From NCBI GenBank assembly GCA_964607755.1, contig CAZSMC010000072.1:1-21094 (forward strand): a DNA stretch of 21,094 bases, given 5' to 3'. Made by a program: the position numbers and the translations under genes. Below, piece after piece: positions 1-7,131 of the stretch (within the stretch, counting starts at the first letter, position 1; the number at the start of each line of letters is the position of its first letter). Under the pieces are notes generated by a model that worked only from the letters and a program-made list of their open reading frames with translations, had not been told where the DNA came from and ran no database searches. Origin of the DNA: CAZSMC01 sp964607755. GTDB lineage: Bacteria > Zhuqueibacterota > Zhuqueibacteria > Residuimicrobiales > Krinioviventaceae.

Positions 1-135
1 GGAAGTATCTGAAACGGTTGTCTGTTTTTCTGTTTTTGCGGCGGATGTCTCTTCGTTTTTCTGAGCGGAACAGTTGATTTGCATCAACAGTAAAACAGCA
101 AAAAGCAGATAGACGATTTGACGTTTTTTCATCAT
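1..135 (-). CDS. Lipoprotein, N-terminal part only (window edge)
   Basis: Reading the minus strand from the ATG at 135 gives 45 codons open to the edge. An AAGGAG Shine-Dalgarno lies 6-7 bases before the ATG. The product starts MMKKRQ, followed by a hydrophobic stretch (about residues 8-18) and the lipobox-like LMQINC, so Cys21 is a plausible lipidation site. A polar Ser/Thr/Lys/Glu-rich linker follows. It lies 34 bp after the DGC gene and is probably the last visible gene of the metal/metalloid operon. Established knowledge: ArsF-like lipoproteins (annotated as subunits reducing nitroaromatic arsenicals) occur beside thioredoxin and permease genes in comparable operons. Assigning this fragment to that family is inference, because the diagnostic part lies outside the window. 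Confidence 0.6.
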   Translation of the reverse strand, partial: MMKKRQIVYLLFAVLLLMQINCSAQKNEETSAAKTEKQTTVSDTS

Positions 136-169
136 ATTATTTCTCCTTGTAATTGATTCAATATTCAGG

Positions 170-559
170 TTAACACGTGCCGCATGCACAACCGGTCCCT
201 GTGTGCGGCAAGTTTGATTTCACCGTTCCCGGTAGTTCATTGAAGATCCGCTCTGCAATCTCATTCACGATTTTGTCATCTGTCGACGTCTTTCCTTTTT
301 CCAAACCCATTTCCGTCAGCACATAATGCGTCATCTTCGCGTCGATATGTTCCATTGTTTTCCGTGCGCACGCCACGGGACAGCCATCTATCACAATGTT
401 TTCAACCTCGCCTCGAGCGGATGCGATAAATCCTGACACGTGACCGCCCACCCCGGCCAGGCATGAAGGTTTTGCGAATCCTTTTTTCACCAGATGTCTC
501 GCCACACGGTCCGCGATTTCACCCACATCGGCTCCGCCGCTGCCGCAACATTCTGCCAT
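170..559 (-). CDS. DGC-domain putative zinc-binding protein
   Basis: A 129-aa soluble, cysteine-rich protein. The signature DGCPVACA stands at residues 58-65, from which the DGC family takes its name. Further cysteines are a CC pair at 4-5, Cys33, and a C-terminal CACGTC at 124-129 that could bind metal or metalloid. The start at 559 is preceded by AAAAAGGAG seven bases upstream. It follows the thioredoxin-like gene by 55 bp and that gap contains a strong hairpin. Small DGC proteins often sit in operons with ArsR regulators and DUF318 permeases and are thought to handle metal or reduced metalloid thiols; the biochemical role is not established. Family call is firm, function is inference. Confidence 0.85.
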   Translation of the reverse strand: MAECCGSGGADVGEIADRVARHLVKKGFAKPSCLAGVGGHVSGFIASARGEVENIVIDGCPVACARKTMEHIDAKMTHYVLTEMGLEKGKTSTDDKIVNEIAERIFNELPGTVKSNLPHTGTGCACGTC

Positions 560-581
560 ATTTCAACTCCTTTTTCAAAAG

Positions 582-610
582 AAGGTAACCTTCTCCAAGA
601 AGGTTACCTT
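582..610 (-). promoter_or_regulatory. Intercistronic hairpin
   Basis: A perfect 13-bp inverted repeat (582-594 and 598-610, arms AAGGTAACCTTCT and its complement, 3-base loop) lies between the thioredoxin-like stop and the DGC start. In minus-strand RNA it is followed only by CTTTTG, not a long U run, so it looks more like an RNA-processing or attenuation hairpin setting gene ratios than a full terminator. Confidence 0.5.
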
Positions 611-614
611 TTGA

Positions 615-848
615 TCAAACCAGCATTTTCTTGATTTCTTCCACATTCGGCACTTTTCCCGCCACTTTCACCTCGCCGTCCACGGCGAGGCCCGGCGTCA
701 TCATCACCCCAAACCCCATGATGTCATTGATGTCCGTCACTTTTTCGATTTCATATTCGATGTTCAGTTCCTGCGCTGCCTGTTCGGTCAGCTCGGTAAG
801 CTTTATGCACTTGGGGCAGCCTGTGCCCAGAATTTGTAATTTTTTCAT
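615..848 (-). CDS. Thioredoxin/glutaredoxin-like small redox protein (CPKC)
   Basis: A 77-aa single-domain thioredoxin-fold protein. The redox motif CPKC is at residues 11-14 after a short first strand (KKLQILGTG). The cis-proline region is recognisable in MMTPGLAVDG near 49-58. Size and pattern match the minimal TM0996/MTH895-type 'redox-active disulfide protein 2' family. The ATG at 848 follows GAGG by 6 bases. In this operon it may reduce a metal/metalloid substrate or the cysteines of the DGC protein; that partner is inferred from proximity only. The opposite-strand reading frame over this gene is a shadow. Confidence 0.88.
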   Translation of the reverse strand: MKKLQILGTGCPKCIKLTELTEQAAQELNIEYEIEKVTDINDIMGFGVMMTPGLAVDGEVKVAGKVPNVEEIKKMLV

Positions 849-942
849 TTTTTACCTCATTGTATTGTTTTCAGTGTTTAAGTTCAAAACTCAGATTGAT
901 TCCTTGCGACCAGTTCATGCCGGAAACTGCCGGCTTCCCTGA

Positions 943-1125
943 TCATTCAATGATGATGTTATCCCTCATGCATTCTTGTGCCTGGTTATCCTTTTGCAAA
1001 TAACGCGTTAAAAACCATAAAAAGAGAGCCAGCAGAGTCGTATATGCAAATATTTTTTTCGACTTTTCAGGTTTCGTTTTCAAGGCAAATCTTCCGCCGA
1101 TGAGTCCTCCGATGATCGCGATTAA
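943..1125 (-). pseudogene. Frame-shifted membrane-protein-like segment after the permease
   Basis: Immediately behind the permease stop, in the next frame, 60 codons stay open to a TGA at 943-945. They read LIAIIGGLIGGRF, then a basic loop (ALKTKPEKSKK), then a second hydrophobic helix (IFAYTTLLALFLWFL) and a polar tail. This glycine-rich helix, basic loop, helix pattern is what a membrane transporter end looks like, not random sequence. No ATG or GTG start exists in this frame. It may be a C-terminal extension of the permease lost by a frameshift (or joined by programmed slippage or a sequence error), or a remnant of another membrane gene such as the TSUP/TauE type. The rest of the 849-942 gap shows nothing. 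Confidence 0.4.
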
Positions 1126-2423
1126 ACAAGACTCCCGAAAATCAACCCTGAGATTGTGGCCATCACAACCACCAGTGAAACAAATACGATTGTTTTTTGT
1201 GTTCCGATCACGCTGCGGATCACCAGCATGTTGGGAAGACTCAAAGCCGGTCCTGCCAGAAGCAGAGCAAGCGCCGGACCCTTGCCCATGCCGTTGGCAA
1301 TGAGTCCCTGAAGAATAGGAACTTCAGTCAGAGTCGCAAAATACATGAACGCGCCGATAATGGATGCAAAAAAGTTGGCAAGCACCGAATTGCCGCCCAC
1401 CAGCGTGGATATCCATTTGGACGGAATAACGCCCTGGCCGCCTTCAGGCGACCCCAGAAGAAAACCGGCCACCAGAACACCTGCAGCCAGCAACGGCAAA
1501 ATTTGTTTCGCAAATCCCCAGGTCGAGGCCATCCACTCCTGCGGCTCGCCTTCTTTGCGGCTGATGAGCACGGATGTGCCGAGAACGGCCACTGAAAAGG
1601 GAATGAGAGGATTGTCCTTAAAAAGGACAGCCGCAAGAACCACAGGAATGCCTGCAATCAGGACGCCCAGCCATCTGATTTTCAGAATCATTATCAGAGA
1701 CAGGCCGAACAGCACGCCGAAAAAACTGGTGATTTCCCATTTGGCAGACCAGATCGCATGCCAGAAGCCGGTGCTGTCCGCAGGTTTTCCCCAATTGGCA
1801 AACACAAGAATCGCCACCAGTACGAAGAAATGCAGGGCGGTCTGCCACAGGGGCCGTGTTTCCTGTTGTTCAGGCATTACAAGCTGCGCTTCGGCTTTTT
1901 CTTTTTCTTCTTTGATATAGATGACATGCATGACCAGGCCGATCACCACGCTGAAAACAACTGCTCCCACAACACGTGCGATGCCGAGTTCGGCTCCCAG
2001 AATGCGGGCAGTCAGAATGATGGCCAGAATATTGATGGCCGGACCCGAGTAGAGAAAGGCGATGGCAGGGCCCAGTCCGGCGCCCCGCTTGTGGATGCTG
2101 GAGAACAGGGGCAGAATGGTGCAGGAACAGACCGCGAGGATCGTCCCGGAGACAGAGGCAACCAGGTAGGCCAGCCATTTTTTGGCCTTGGCCCCGAAAT
2201 ATTTGATCACCGCATCCTGACTGACAAACACGGCAATCACACCGGCGATGAAAAACGCCGGGACCAGGCAGAGCAGCACGTGTTCACGTGCGTACCATTT
2301 CACCAGCTCCAGCGCCGAGAAAATCGATTCCCGAAATGCCGGCTGCGACAAGGGCAAAAAATAAGCAAGCAGAAAAAAACCGGCAATCCAGAGTAACGGT
2401 TTGTATTCGTTTTTCAAATTCAT
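1122..2423 (-). CDS. DUF318 / SO_0444-type metal efflux permease
   Basis: A 433-aa polytopic inner-membrane protein with many hydrophobic helices. The conserved CSC pair (Cys99 and Cys101) lies in a helix and is followed by the family signature FSSIHKRGAGLGPAIAFLYS and GPAINI. A second related half near residues 355-400 (EVPILQGLIANGMGKGPALALLLAGPALSLPNM) gives the two-fold repeat typical of the family. Such permeases export metal or metalloid species, with the membrane cysteines proposed to take part. It lies downstream of an ArsR-family repressor and upstream of two thiol proteins, fitting inducible detoxification of arsenic, copper or zinc; the substrate is not readable from sequence. No good Shine-Dalgarno precedes the ATG at 2423. 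See the frame-shifted segment just after the stop. Confidence 0.85.
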   Translation of the reverse strand: MNLKNEYKPLLWIAGFFLLAYFLPLSQPAFRESIFSALELVKWYAREHVLLCLVPAFFIAGVIAVFVSQDAVIKYFGAKAKKWLAYLVASVSGTILAVCSCTILPLFSSIHKRGAGLGPAIAFLYSGPAINILAIILTARILGAELGIARVVGAVVFSVVIGLVMHVIYIKEEKEKAEAQLVMPEQQETRPLWQTALHFFVLVAILVFANWGKPADSTGFWHAIWSAKWEITSFFGVLFGLSLIMILKIRWLGVLIAGIPVVLAAVLFKDNPLIPFSVAVLGTSVLISRKEGEPQEWMASTWGFAKQILPLLAAGVLVAGFLLGSPEGGQGVIPSKWISTLVGGNSVLANFFASIIGAFMYFATLTEVPILQGLIANGMGKGPALALLLAGPALSLPNMLVIRSVIGTQKTIVFVSLVVVMATISGLIFGSLV

Positions 2424-2484
2424 AAAGGCATATTTTCTTAAAAATAGAGGTTAAAATTTATGAGTTTTTTTATGTTGATATGGA

Positions 2485-2724
2485 TTTGAACCGCAGAGGG
2501 CGCAAAGAACGCCAAGTAAAAATTAGGACACGGATAAAACGGCTTGTCACAAAGTCGAACAATGGGTCACTGATCGAATTCAATATGTTTGATAAAATCT
2601 TTTTAAATGCGCCTTTTTAAAATGAATCCATGAAGTGACCCATTGTTTCGTATACTATGCATCTCCAATTCTCATCAAGCATTTTTATCCGTGAAAATCC
2701 ACAACATCCGTTTCATCCGTGTTC
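2485..2724. repeat. Nested inverted repeats between arsR-type gene and permease
   Basis: This fills most of the 314-bp gene-free gap 2424-2737. Outer arms: ACACGGATAAAACGG near 2527-2541 pairs with CCGTTTCATCCGTGT near 2708-2722. Inner arms: AACAATGGGTCACT (2558-2571) and AGTGACCCATTGTT (2634-2647), a perfect 14-bp inverted repeat 62 bp apart. A third degenerate motif, CCGCAGAGGGCGCAAAGAAC (2491-2510), is of the kind repeated at 4361-4485. No coding potential is seen. It may be a small non-autonomous element or a degenerate interspersed repeat placed inside the operon. Confidence 0.6.
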
Positions 2725-2737
2725 CGGGAACGCCTCT

Positions 2738-3085
2738 TTAATCTATACCACAAATCTGATTCCGGTCCACGGTTTTCACTTTTTGAATGTCCTGTTTGAT
2801 GACCTCGTCGTCATTGATCCACCCGGACAATTGTGACAAAATATGCGGCGCGTATGCAGCATCCTCTTTTGCATTTAAGCAAAAGTTCACCCACTTGCCG
2901 TCTTTGAACTCGTCGATCAATCCGGCATCCCGGAGTATGGCAAGATGCTTGGACACAGTGGACGTGGCCAGATTCAAAATGGATGTAATTTCGCACACAC
3001 ATAACGATCGCTTTTCCAGCATTTTGATAATCCGGACCCTGTTCGGATCAGATAACGCTTTGTAAATTCTCACCAGTTTTTTCAT
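2738..3085 (-). CDS. ArsR-family metal-sensing repressor
   Basis: A 115-aa winged-helix regulator. Residues 10-27 (ALSDPNRVRIIKMLEKRS) are the typical ArsR/SmtB start. LCVCEI at 28-33 gives Cys29 and Cys31 in the alpha-3 metal/metalloid site (the ELCVCDL-type motif). The recognition helix is about 40-52 (ATSTVSKHLAILR), followed by a wing around 58-70. Such repressors leave DNA when As(III), Cd or similar soft ions bind the thiols. The gene heads the minus-strand operon and has a palindrome overlapping its own promoter, so autorepression is likely. An AGGA stands about 10 bases before the ATG. Other ligands (Cd/Pb/Zn) cannot be excluded. Confidence 0.92.
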   Translation of the reverse strand: MKKLVRIYKALSDPNRVRIIKMLEKRSLCVCEITSILNLATSTVSKHLAILRDAGLIDEFKDGKWVNFCLNAKEDAAYAPHILSQLSGWINDDEVIKQDIQKVKTVDRNQICGID

Positions 3086-3100
3086 CTCGAATATTCCTAC

Positions 3101-3149
3101 ATTTCGCTAAATGACGAAATAAGATAAGAATTGTTGTGGTCATTGTCAA
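3101..3149 (-). promoter_or_regulatory. Promoter and operator of the ArsR-type operon
   Basis: On the minus strand, TTGACA (3144-3149), a 17-bp spacer and TATCTT (3121-3126) form a good sigma70-type promoter. Directly after the -10 lies ATTTCG-N8-CGAAAT (3101-3120), a symmetric site of the kind ArsR/SmtB proteins bind. It ends 15 bp before the arsR-type start, so repressor bound there would cover the start of transcription. Confidence 0.7.
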
Positions 3150-3535
3150 GATTTTTATTTTTATGATAGGACATGGGTGGAACGGATTTGACTGATCGAC
3201 ACGGATATTTTTCACCTTACATTGATTTGTGAGCCACGGATTCACACTGATTTTCACTGATTTGAATTTTACGTGAATTGAAAGATATTTTCAATAGTAT
3301 CCAATGTTGCCATATTTATCCGGCTTCCATGATGAATATTTCTCAAACCGTGTTCATCCGTGTAAATCAGTGGCTTAAAGTTGTTTCGAATTTCGTGATT
3401 CGAATTTGAAATTTATTTGAGATTTGTTATTTGCGATTTGGGATTTTCAGAAAAAACCTCCCCTTCATTCCGTTTTGCATTTCCTGATTAAAATATCTAT
3501 CTTTTACAACAATCACTCAGAAAAAGGAGAACAAT
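3150..3535. repeat. Intergenic degenerate inverted repeats before mazG
   Basis: No gene is seen between the ArsR-type promoter and mazG. The stretch holds copies of a degenerate motif. GCCACGGATTCACACTGATT near 3233-3252 faces CATCCGTGTAAATCAGTGGC near 3355-3374, and a further ACACGGAT lies near 3199. Then comes AT-rich simple-looking sequence (3385-3450) built of GAATTTG/GATTTG words. The mazG promoter should lie in this last part but no convincing -35/-10 pair was found. Confidence 0.5.
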
Positions 3536-4309
3536 GTGGAGTCCTGGAAAGAAAAATTTGCCAAACTCGTTGACATTATGGCCACGCTGCGGAGTGAAAA
3601 CGGCTGTCCCTGGGACCGGGAGCAGGATCACCAGTCGCTGAGCCGCCATGCGCTCGAAGAAGTTTACGAAGTCATTGAATCCATAGACGAAAACAAACTG
3701 GATGAACTGCCCGGCGAGTTGGGCGATGTGCTGTTACAAGTCGTGTTTCACGCCCAGATCGGCCGCGAGGAGGGACGATTCGACATCGGCGATGTGCTGG
3801 ATGCCATCAACGACAAGCTCATCCGCCGTCACCCGCATGTGTTTGGCGACGAGGTGATCGAAACCTCTGCCGAGCAGACCATTGCCTGGGAACAATCCAA
3901 GATGACACGCGAAGGCAAAGAATCTGCAATCGACGGCGTGCCCAGGCACCTGCCGGCGCTGCTGCGCGCGCACCGCATGCAGGGCAAAGCCAAAGCCGTT
4001 GGATTCGACTGGCCGCGCATAGAGCCGGTGTGGGATAAAGTGCACGAGGAAATCGACGAACTCCACCAGGCGCACAACAGCGGGAATGCGGAACAGGTCG
4101 AGGATGAATGTGGCGATTTGCTGTTTTCCATTGTCAATCTGTCCCGTTTTCTCGATACCGAACCCGAGCAGGCCCTGCGCAAAGCCTGCGACAAATTCGA
4201 CCGCCGCTTCAAAGCTGTGGAAGCGGACATCAAACGCCGGGGGAAGAACATGAGCGAGATGACGCTGGAAGAACTGGATGCGGTGTGGGAAGTGGTGAAA
4301 AAAAAGTAA
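3536..4309 (+). CDS. mazG: MazG nucleoside triphosphate pyrophosphohydrolase
   Basis: A 257-aa cytosolic enzyme hydrolysing (d)NTPs to NMP and pyrophosphate, a house-cleaning and stress-linked activity. It has the two-domain layout of full-length MazG. The N-terminal domain has CPWDREQDHQSLSRHALEE and EELYE-like EEVYEVIES (first metal-binding glutamates), then ELPGELGDVLLQVVFHAQI with its E and D ligands. The second MazG domain, about residues 150-250, has HEEIDELHQA and EQVEDECGDLLFSIVNL. The start is GTG at 3536 with GGAG 6 bases upstream. An ATG two bases earlier is out of frame and gives only a short decoy. It stands alone between unrelated units. Confidence 0.95.
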   Translation: MESWKEKFAKLVDIMATLRSENGCPWDREQDHQSLSRHALEEVYEVIESIDENKLDELPGELGDVLLQVVFHAQIGREEGRFDIGDVLDAINDKLIRRHPHVFGDEVIETSAEQTIAWEQSKMTREGKESAIDGVPRHLPALLRAHRMQGKAKAVGFDWPRIEPVWDKVHEEIDELHQAHNSGNAEQVEDECGDLLFSIVNLSRFLDTEPEQALRKACDKFDRRFKAVEADIKRRGKNMSEMTLEELDAVWEVVKKK

Positions 4310-4360
4310 AGTTGCTATTTTCAATATTATGACAACTTGGCATATTTTTAAATGGTTAGA

Positions 4361-4485
4361 TGAACCGCAATGCACGCAGAGCGCCGCAGCTAGGACATTA
4401 TCATTTTTAGTTAGACCAACGAGCATGGATAAAAAATATTAGTGAATCAGTTCTCGGCGTTCATAGCGCCCTCGGCGGTTTTGAA
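4361..4485. repeat. Interspersed degenerate inverted repeat
   Basis: TGAACCGCAATGCACGCAGA (4361-4380) with GCGCCGCAGC faces GGCGTTCATAGCGCCCTCGG (4456-4475) with CGGTTTTGAA, an imperfect inverted repeat about 125 bp long between mazG and the glycosidase-like gene. The same CCGCAGAG-GCGCAAAG-type wording occurs as a single arm at 2485-2516. Confidence 0.6.
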
Positions 4486-4548
4486 CGAACATTTAATATC
4501 AAAACCACTTTTAAATTCATTCTCATCTTTATGTTCCCGGAGGTTATT

Positions 4549-5547
4549 ATGAAAACCCTGCTCATCTGTTGTTTCCTGCCTGCTATTCTGTTATCTGCTC
4601 AACCGATTGAAAAGCCGATCATTATCGGAGACTGGTGGAAGCTCTGCGACACGCGTCCGGATATTTCGCCCTATGCCTACACGCACCACAACAACAGCGT
4701 GTGTGATTTTACCATTTTTCAGGATATCGAAAAAAACTGGCATCTGATTGCCTGTGTGCGGCTGAACACCTATCCCGGCAAACACCGGTTTCTCTATGAA
4801 TGGACCGGCGCCTCGCTGCGCGATACCACCTGGCTGCTGAATGGCCGCTTTGCCACCACCACATGGAAAGAACAGGGGATATTCTGGACCACCGGCACAA
4901 CCGACAGCGCCGACGCTCTCGGCCGCCGGCTGAAAGATACCCCCTACCGGGTAGAAGGCAAACTGCAGGCGCCGCACTGTCTTTTTGTGAATGACCGGTA
5001 TTATTTGTTCCACAACAACGCCGGCGCGTATTTCCTGACCAGCCCGGACGGCCGCGACTGGCAGTATGCACAGAACGTGCACGGCCATTACAAGTTTTTC
5101 GACATGGGCCGGGATGTGATGCTGCTGGACGACCGACAGGATAACGACCGCTGGATCGCTTATTACACAGACGGCGCTGCTGATCCGCAATGCGTATCCG
5201 CGCGCACCGCACCCAAACTGACCGGTCCCTGGTCCGAGGACAAATACGTGTGCGTATACGACGGCCATTCCAGCACACCGGAACCGATTTATGCGTTCGA
5301 ATTCGCAGAAAGTCCGTTTGTGCTCAGGCGGGAAAGCGGATATTATCTGTTCGCCCAGTTGCAGGTGTTCCATTCCGGCGATCCGTTTTCGTTCACCAAC
5401 CGGATCGCCAATCTCGAAGACCGCGTCTGGCAGCACCGCTGCTGGGCACCAGAAATTATTACCAATGCCGAGGGGAATCAGTACATCGCAGCGTACCGGG
5501 TGGACGGGATTTGGATGGCGGAGCTCAGTTGGGTGCAGTGTGATTAA
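4549..5547 (+). CDS. Secreted GH43/GH32-like five-bladed beta-propeller protein
   Basis: The ATG at 4549 is chosen over the in-frame ATG at 4531 because GGAGG sits just before it and it yields a clean signal peptide (MKTLLICCFLPAILLSAQ), giving 332 aa. The mature part has the repeated blade wording of glycoside hydrolase clan F/J propellers: APHCLFVNDRYYLFHNN, YFLTSPDGRDWQ, SEDKYVCVYDG, and ESPFVLRRESGYYLF. Near the end is WAPEIITNAEGNQYIAAYRV, like the last blade of GH43/GH32 enzymes. A glycan-cleaving role outside the inner membrane is inferred; catalytic acids are not assigned with confidence and the family within the superfamily is open. GC-rich codons here contrast sharply with the next operon. 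Confidence 0.75.
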   Translation: MKTLLICCFLPAILLSAQPIEKPIIIGDWWKLCDTRPDISPYAYTHHNNSVCDFTIFQDIEKNWHLIACVRLNTYPGKHRFLYEWTGASLRDTTWLLNGRFATTTWKEQGIFWTTGTTDSADALGRRLKDTPYRVEGKLQAPHCLFVNDRYYLFHNNAGAYFLTSPDGRDWQYAQNVHGHYKFFDMGRDVMLLDDRQDNDRWIAYYTDGAADPQCVSARTAPKLTGPWSEDKYVCVYDGHSSTPEPIYAFEFAESPFVLRRESGYYLFAQLQVFHSGDPFSFTNRIANLEDRVWQHRCWAPEIITNAEGNQYIAAYRVDGIWMAELSWVQCD

Positions 5548-5650
5548 ACTCAATAAAATTATTACTTTTAATTTTACATGAAAACAATTCATTAAATTGC
5601 TTGCATTATTTTTTAGTATTGGTTATGTTTATATTTTAGGTTTAAAAATA

Positions 5651-5681
5651 TTGACAGAATAATATTAATAAATACTTATAT
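5651..5681 (+). promoter_or_regulatory. Possible promoter of the WXG100/FtsK operon
   Basis: TTGACA at 5651-5656 is a perfect -35 word, but candidate -10 words (ACTTAT at 17 bp, TTATAT at 19 bp) are weak. The region 5548-5716 is very AT-rich and otherwise holds nothing recognisable. Confidence 0.35.
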
Positions 5682-5716
5682 GAAATTATTAAATTATAAT
5701 TATCAAGGAGATAGCA

Positions 5717-5989
5717 ATGCCTCAAGCAATAGTAGATCCAGATGAATTAGAACGGTTTGCATCTAGTTTAGCTAGATTTAATGAACAATTGAGACAAAAT
5801 ACCTCAAATTTAAGTGGACACTTCAATAATTTGGGTTCAACATGGAGAGATTCTGAATATCAAAAATTTGCGAAAGAATTTCAACAAACTAAAAAGGCTT
5901 TGAATCAATTTATGAAATCCGCAGATGCACAGATACCCAAACTGAGGAAAAAAGCAAAATTAATTCGTTCTTATTTACAGAGTTCTTAG
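5717..5989 (+). CDS. WXG100-like (ESAT-6-type) small protein
   Basis: A 90-aa all-helical protein without signal peptide. Two amphipathic helices (about 8-37 and 45-88) are joined by a turn with W43-R44-D45, a WxD in the place of the WxG hairpin. The order LGSTW.D..Y..F...F then a second helix ending LIRSYL is that of diderm WXG100-like proteins. Established knowledge: WXG100 proteins form helical hairpin dimers and are substrates or chaperone-like partners of FtsK/EccC-driven type VII secretion. Start is supported by AAGGAG 7 bases upstream. It is the first gene of a tight four-gene operon ending in an FtsK/SpoIIIE ATPase, which strengthens the call. Confidence 0.8.
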   Translation: MPQAIVDPDELERFASSLARFNEQLRQNTSNLSGHFNNLGSTWRDSEYQKFAKEFQQTKKALNQFMKSADAQIPKLRKKAKLIRSYLQSS

Positions 5990-5992
5990 AGA

Positions 5993-7108
5993 ATGAGTCC
6001 CGGGGCCAAAATATTATCAACTAAAACACTGATTGATATAAAAAATAATTTAAGCAAGCTTGATATTAATCTTAAAAAAGCTATACTATCTAATCGAAGC
6101 GAAATAAAACAAGAAATTATTTGGCTGGAAGAAAGACTAAAATATTGGCAAAGAGATGTCCAACTAAGTAAAAAAGCCTTATCTGAGGCAAGGATAGTAT
6201 ATAAGGATTGCTTAGATAGTGAAGGGGCGGATTGTTCCTCATATGCAGAAGATTTAAGGAATGCTCAAATAAAACTTGCACAATCGGAAGAAGAATTACG
6301 AAATGTCCAGAGATGGATGAGAAAGGTGCATGAAACTGCTCAAATTTATGAAAATAATATTAAAAATCTGCAGGCTTTGCTTGATGAAATAATACCTAAA
6401 TCTAAATCATTACTGAACAATAAAATTGATCTTATTAATCAATATGCAAATGTTGAAATCTCGAAATTTTCCAGATTGTTAAGACAAGCAATTTTTGCTG
6501 GTGCTAACGAAGCAAGCTTAGCATATGGAACTATGGTTAAAACCATTGGAACAGCAACAGAAAGAGCAACTCTCCATGAGCATAAAGGCGTTGATCTTGA
6601 TGTTTTACGTAAAAAGCTCAAAACACCTATTAACGGTTCCCATTTTCCAATTTATGATAATTTTACAAAAAAAGGAATAGGTTCGGTTAAATTTTTTGGT
6701 ATATTTAATGAGCTAGATGGTATTGCAATTAACCGCTATTGTAATGCATTTTACGAAGCGATAGGGACAAGTGGAAAAGTTAGAAAATTTGATATTGCCG
6801 CTGAAGCACTTCTAGAAGCGAAAGACAATAAATTTATACAATCAGAAGATAGTGAATTTAATAATATTAAAAGTATCTCTCATATGAAAAAATATTTGAA
6901 TAATAATGCAATACTATTTGTACCCTCTGACCATGTTAAAGCTGTAAGGAATAAAATAAAAAAAGATTTATTAAAATCACCCGAGAATTTTGGATTTGGT
7001 TATAAGTTCTCACAAAGTGAAGCTAATACATACTCAGTAAAGCGAATTAAATCTGTTGGTACGACATCTAAAAATATTATTAATGTCGTGGGTCAATTAA
7101 GAAATTGA
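5993..7108 (+). CDS. Coiled-coil protein with nuclease-like C-terminal domain, candidate T7-like effector
   Basis: A 371-aa protein starting three bases after the previous stop. Residues about 35-150 are a long charged helical/coiled-coil region. It has W52, a Cys73/Cys81 pair around an acidic loop, and W108, a layout that suggests a dedicated export or adaptor module. A less charged stretch (155-195) leads to a compact C-terminal domain (about 195-371). That domain holds GSHFPIYDNF (215-224) and GIGSVKFFGI (228-237). A D-then-SxK arrangement of this kind resembles PD-(D/E)XK-type nuclease toxins of polymorphic toxin systems. That domain assignment is inference from motif shape. No signal peptide or membrane segment is seen. 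No obvious immunity gene follows other than the 64-aa protein. Strong AT-biased codon use. Confidence 0.6.
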   Translation: MSPGAKILSTKTLIDIKNNLSKLDINLKKAILSNRSEIKQEIIWLEERLKYWQRDVQLSKKALSEARIVYKDCLDSEGADCSSYAEDLRNAQIKLAQSEEELRNVQRWMRKVHETAQIYENNIKNLQALLDEIIPKSKSLLNNKIDLINQYANVEISKFSRLLRQAIFAGANEASLAYGTMVKTIGTATERATLHEHKGVDLDVLRKKLKTPINGSHFPIYDNFTKKGIGSVKFFGIFNELDGIAINRYCNAFYEAIGTSGKVRKFDIAAEALLEAKDNKFIQSEDSEFNNIKSISHMKKYLNNNAILFVPSDHVKAVRNKIKKDLLKSPENFGFGYKFSQSEANTYSVKRIKSVGTTSKNIINVVGQLRN

Positions 7109-7131
7109 AATGTTAAAAATAAGTTTGGGAT

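Noticed and set aside
3534..3635. ATG two bases before the mazG GTG
   Set aside because: It is out of frame and reaches a stop after about 33 codons, whereas the GTG frame encodes the full MazG family protein.
3734..4426. 230-codon minus-strand frame opposite mazG
   Set aside because: The MazG family match on the plus strand is unambiguous and this frame has no family features.
4591..5592. Long minus-strand frame opposite the glycosidase-like gene
   Set aside because: The plus strand has a signal peptide, a ribosome site and propeller motifs; the minus frame is a compositional shadow in GC-rich DNA with no recognisable domain.
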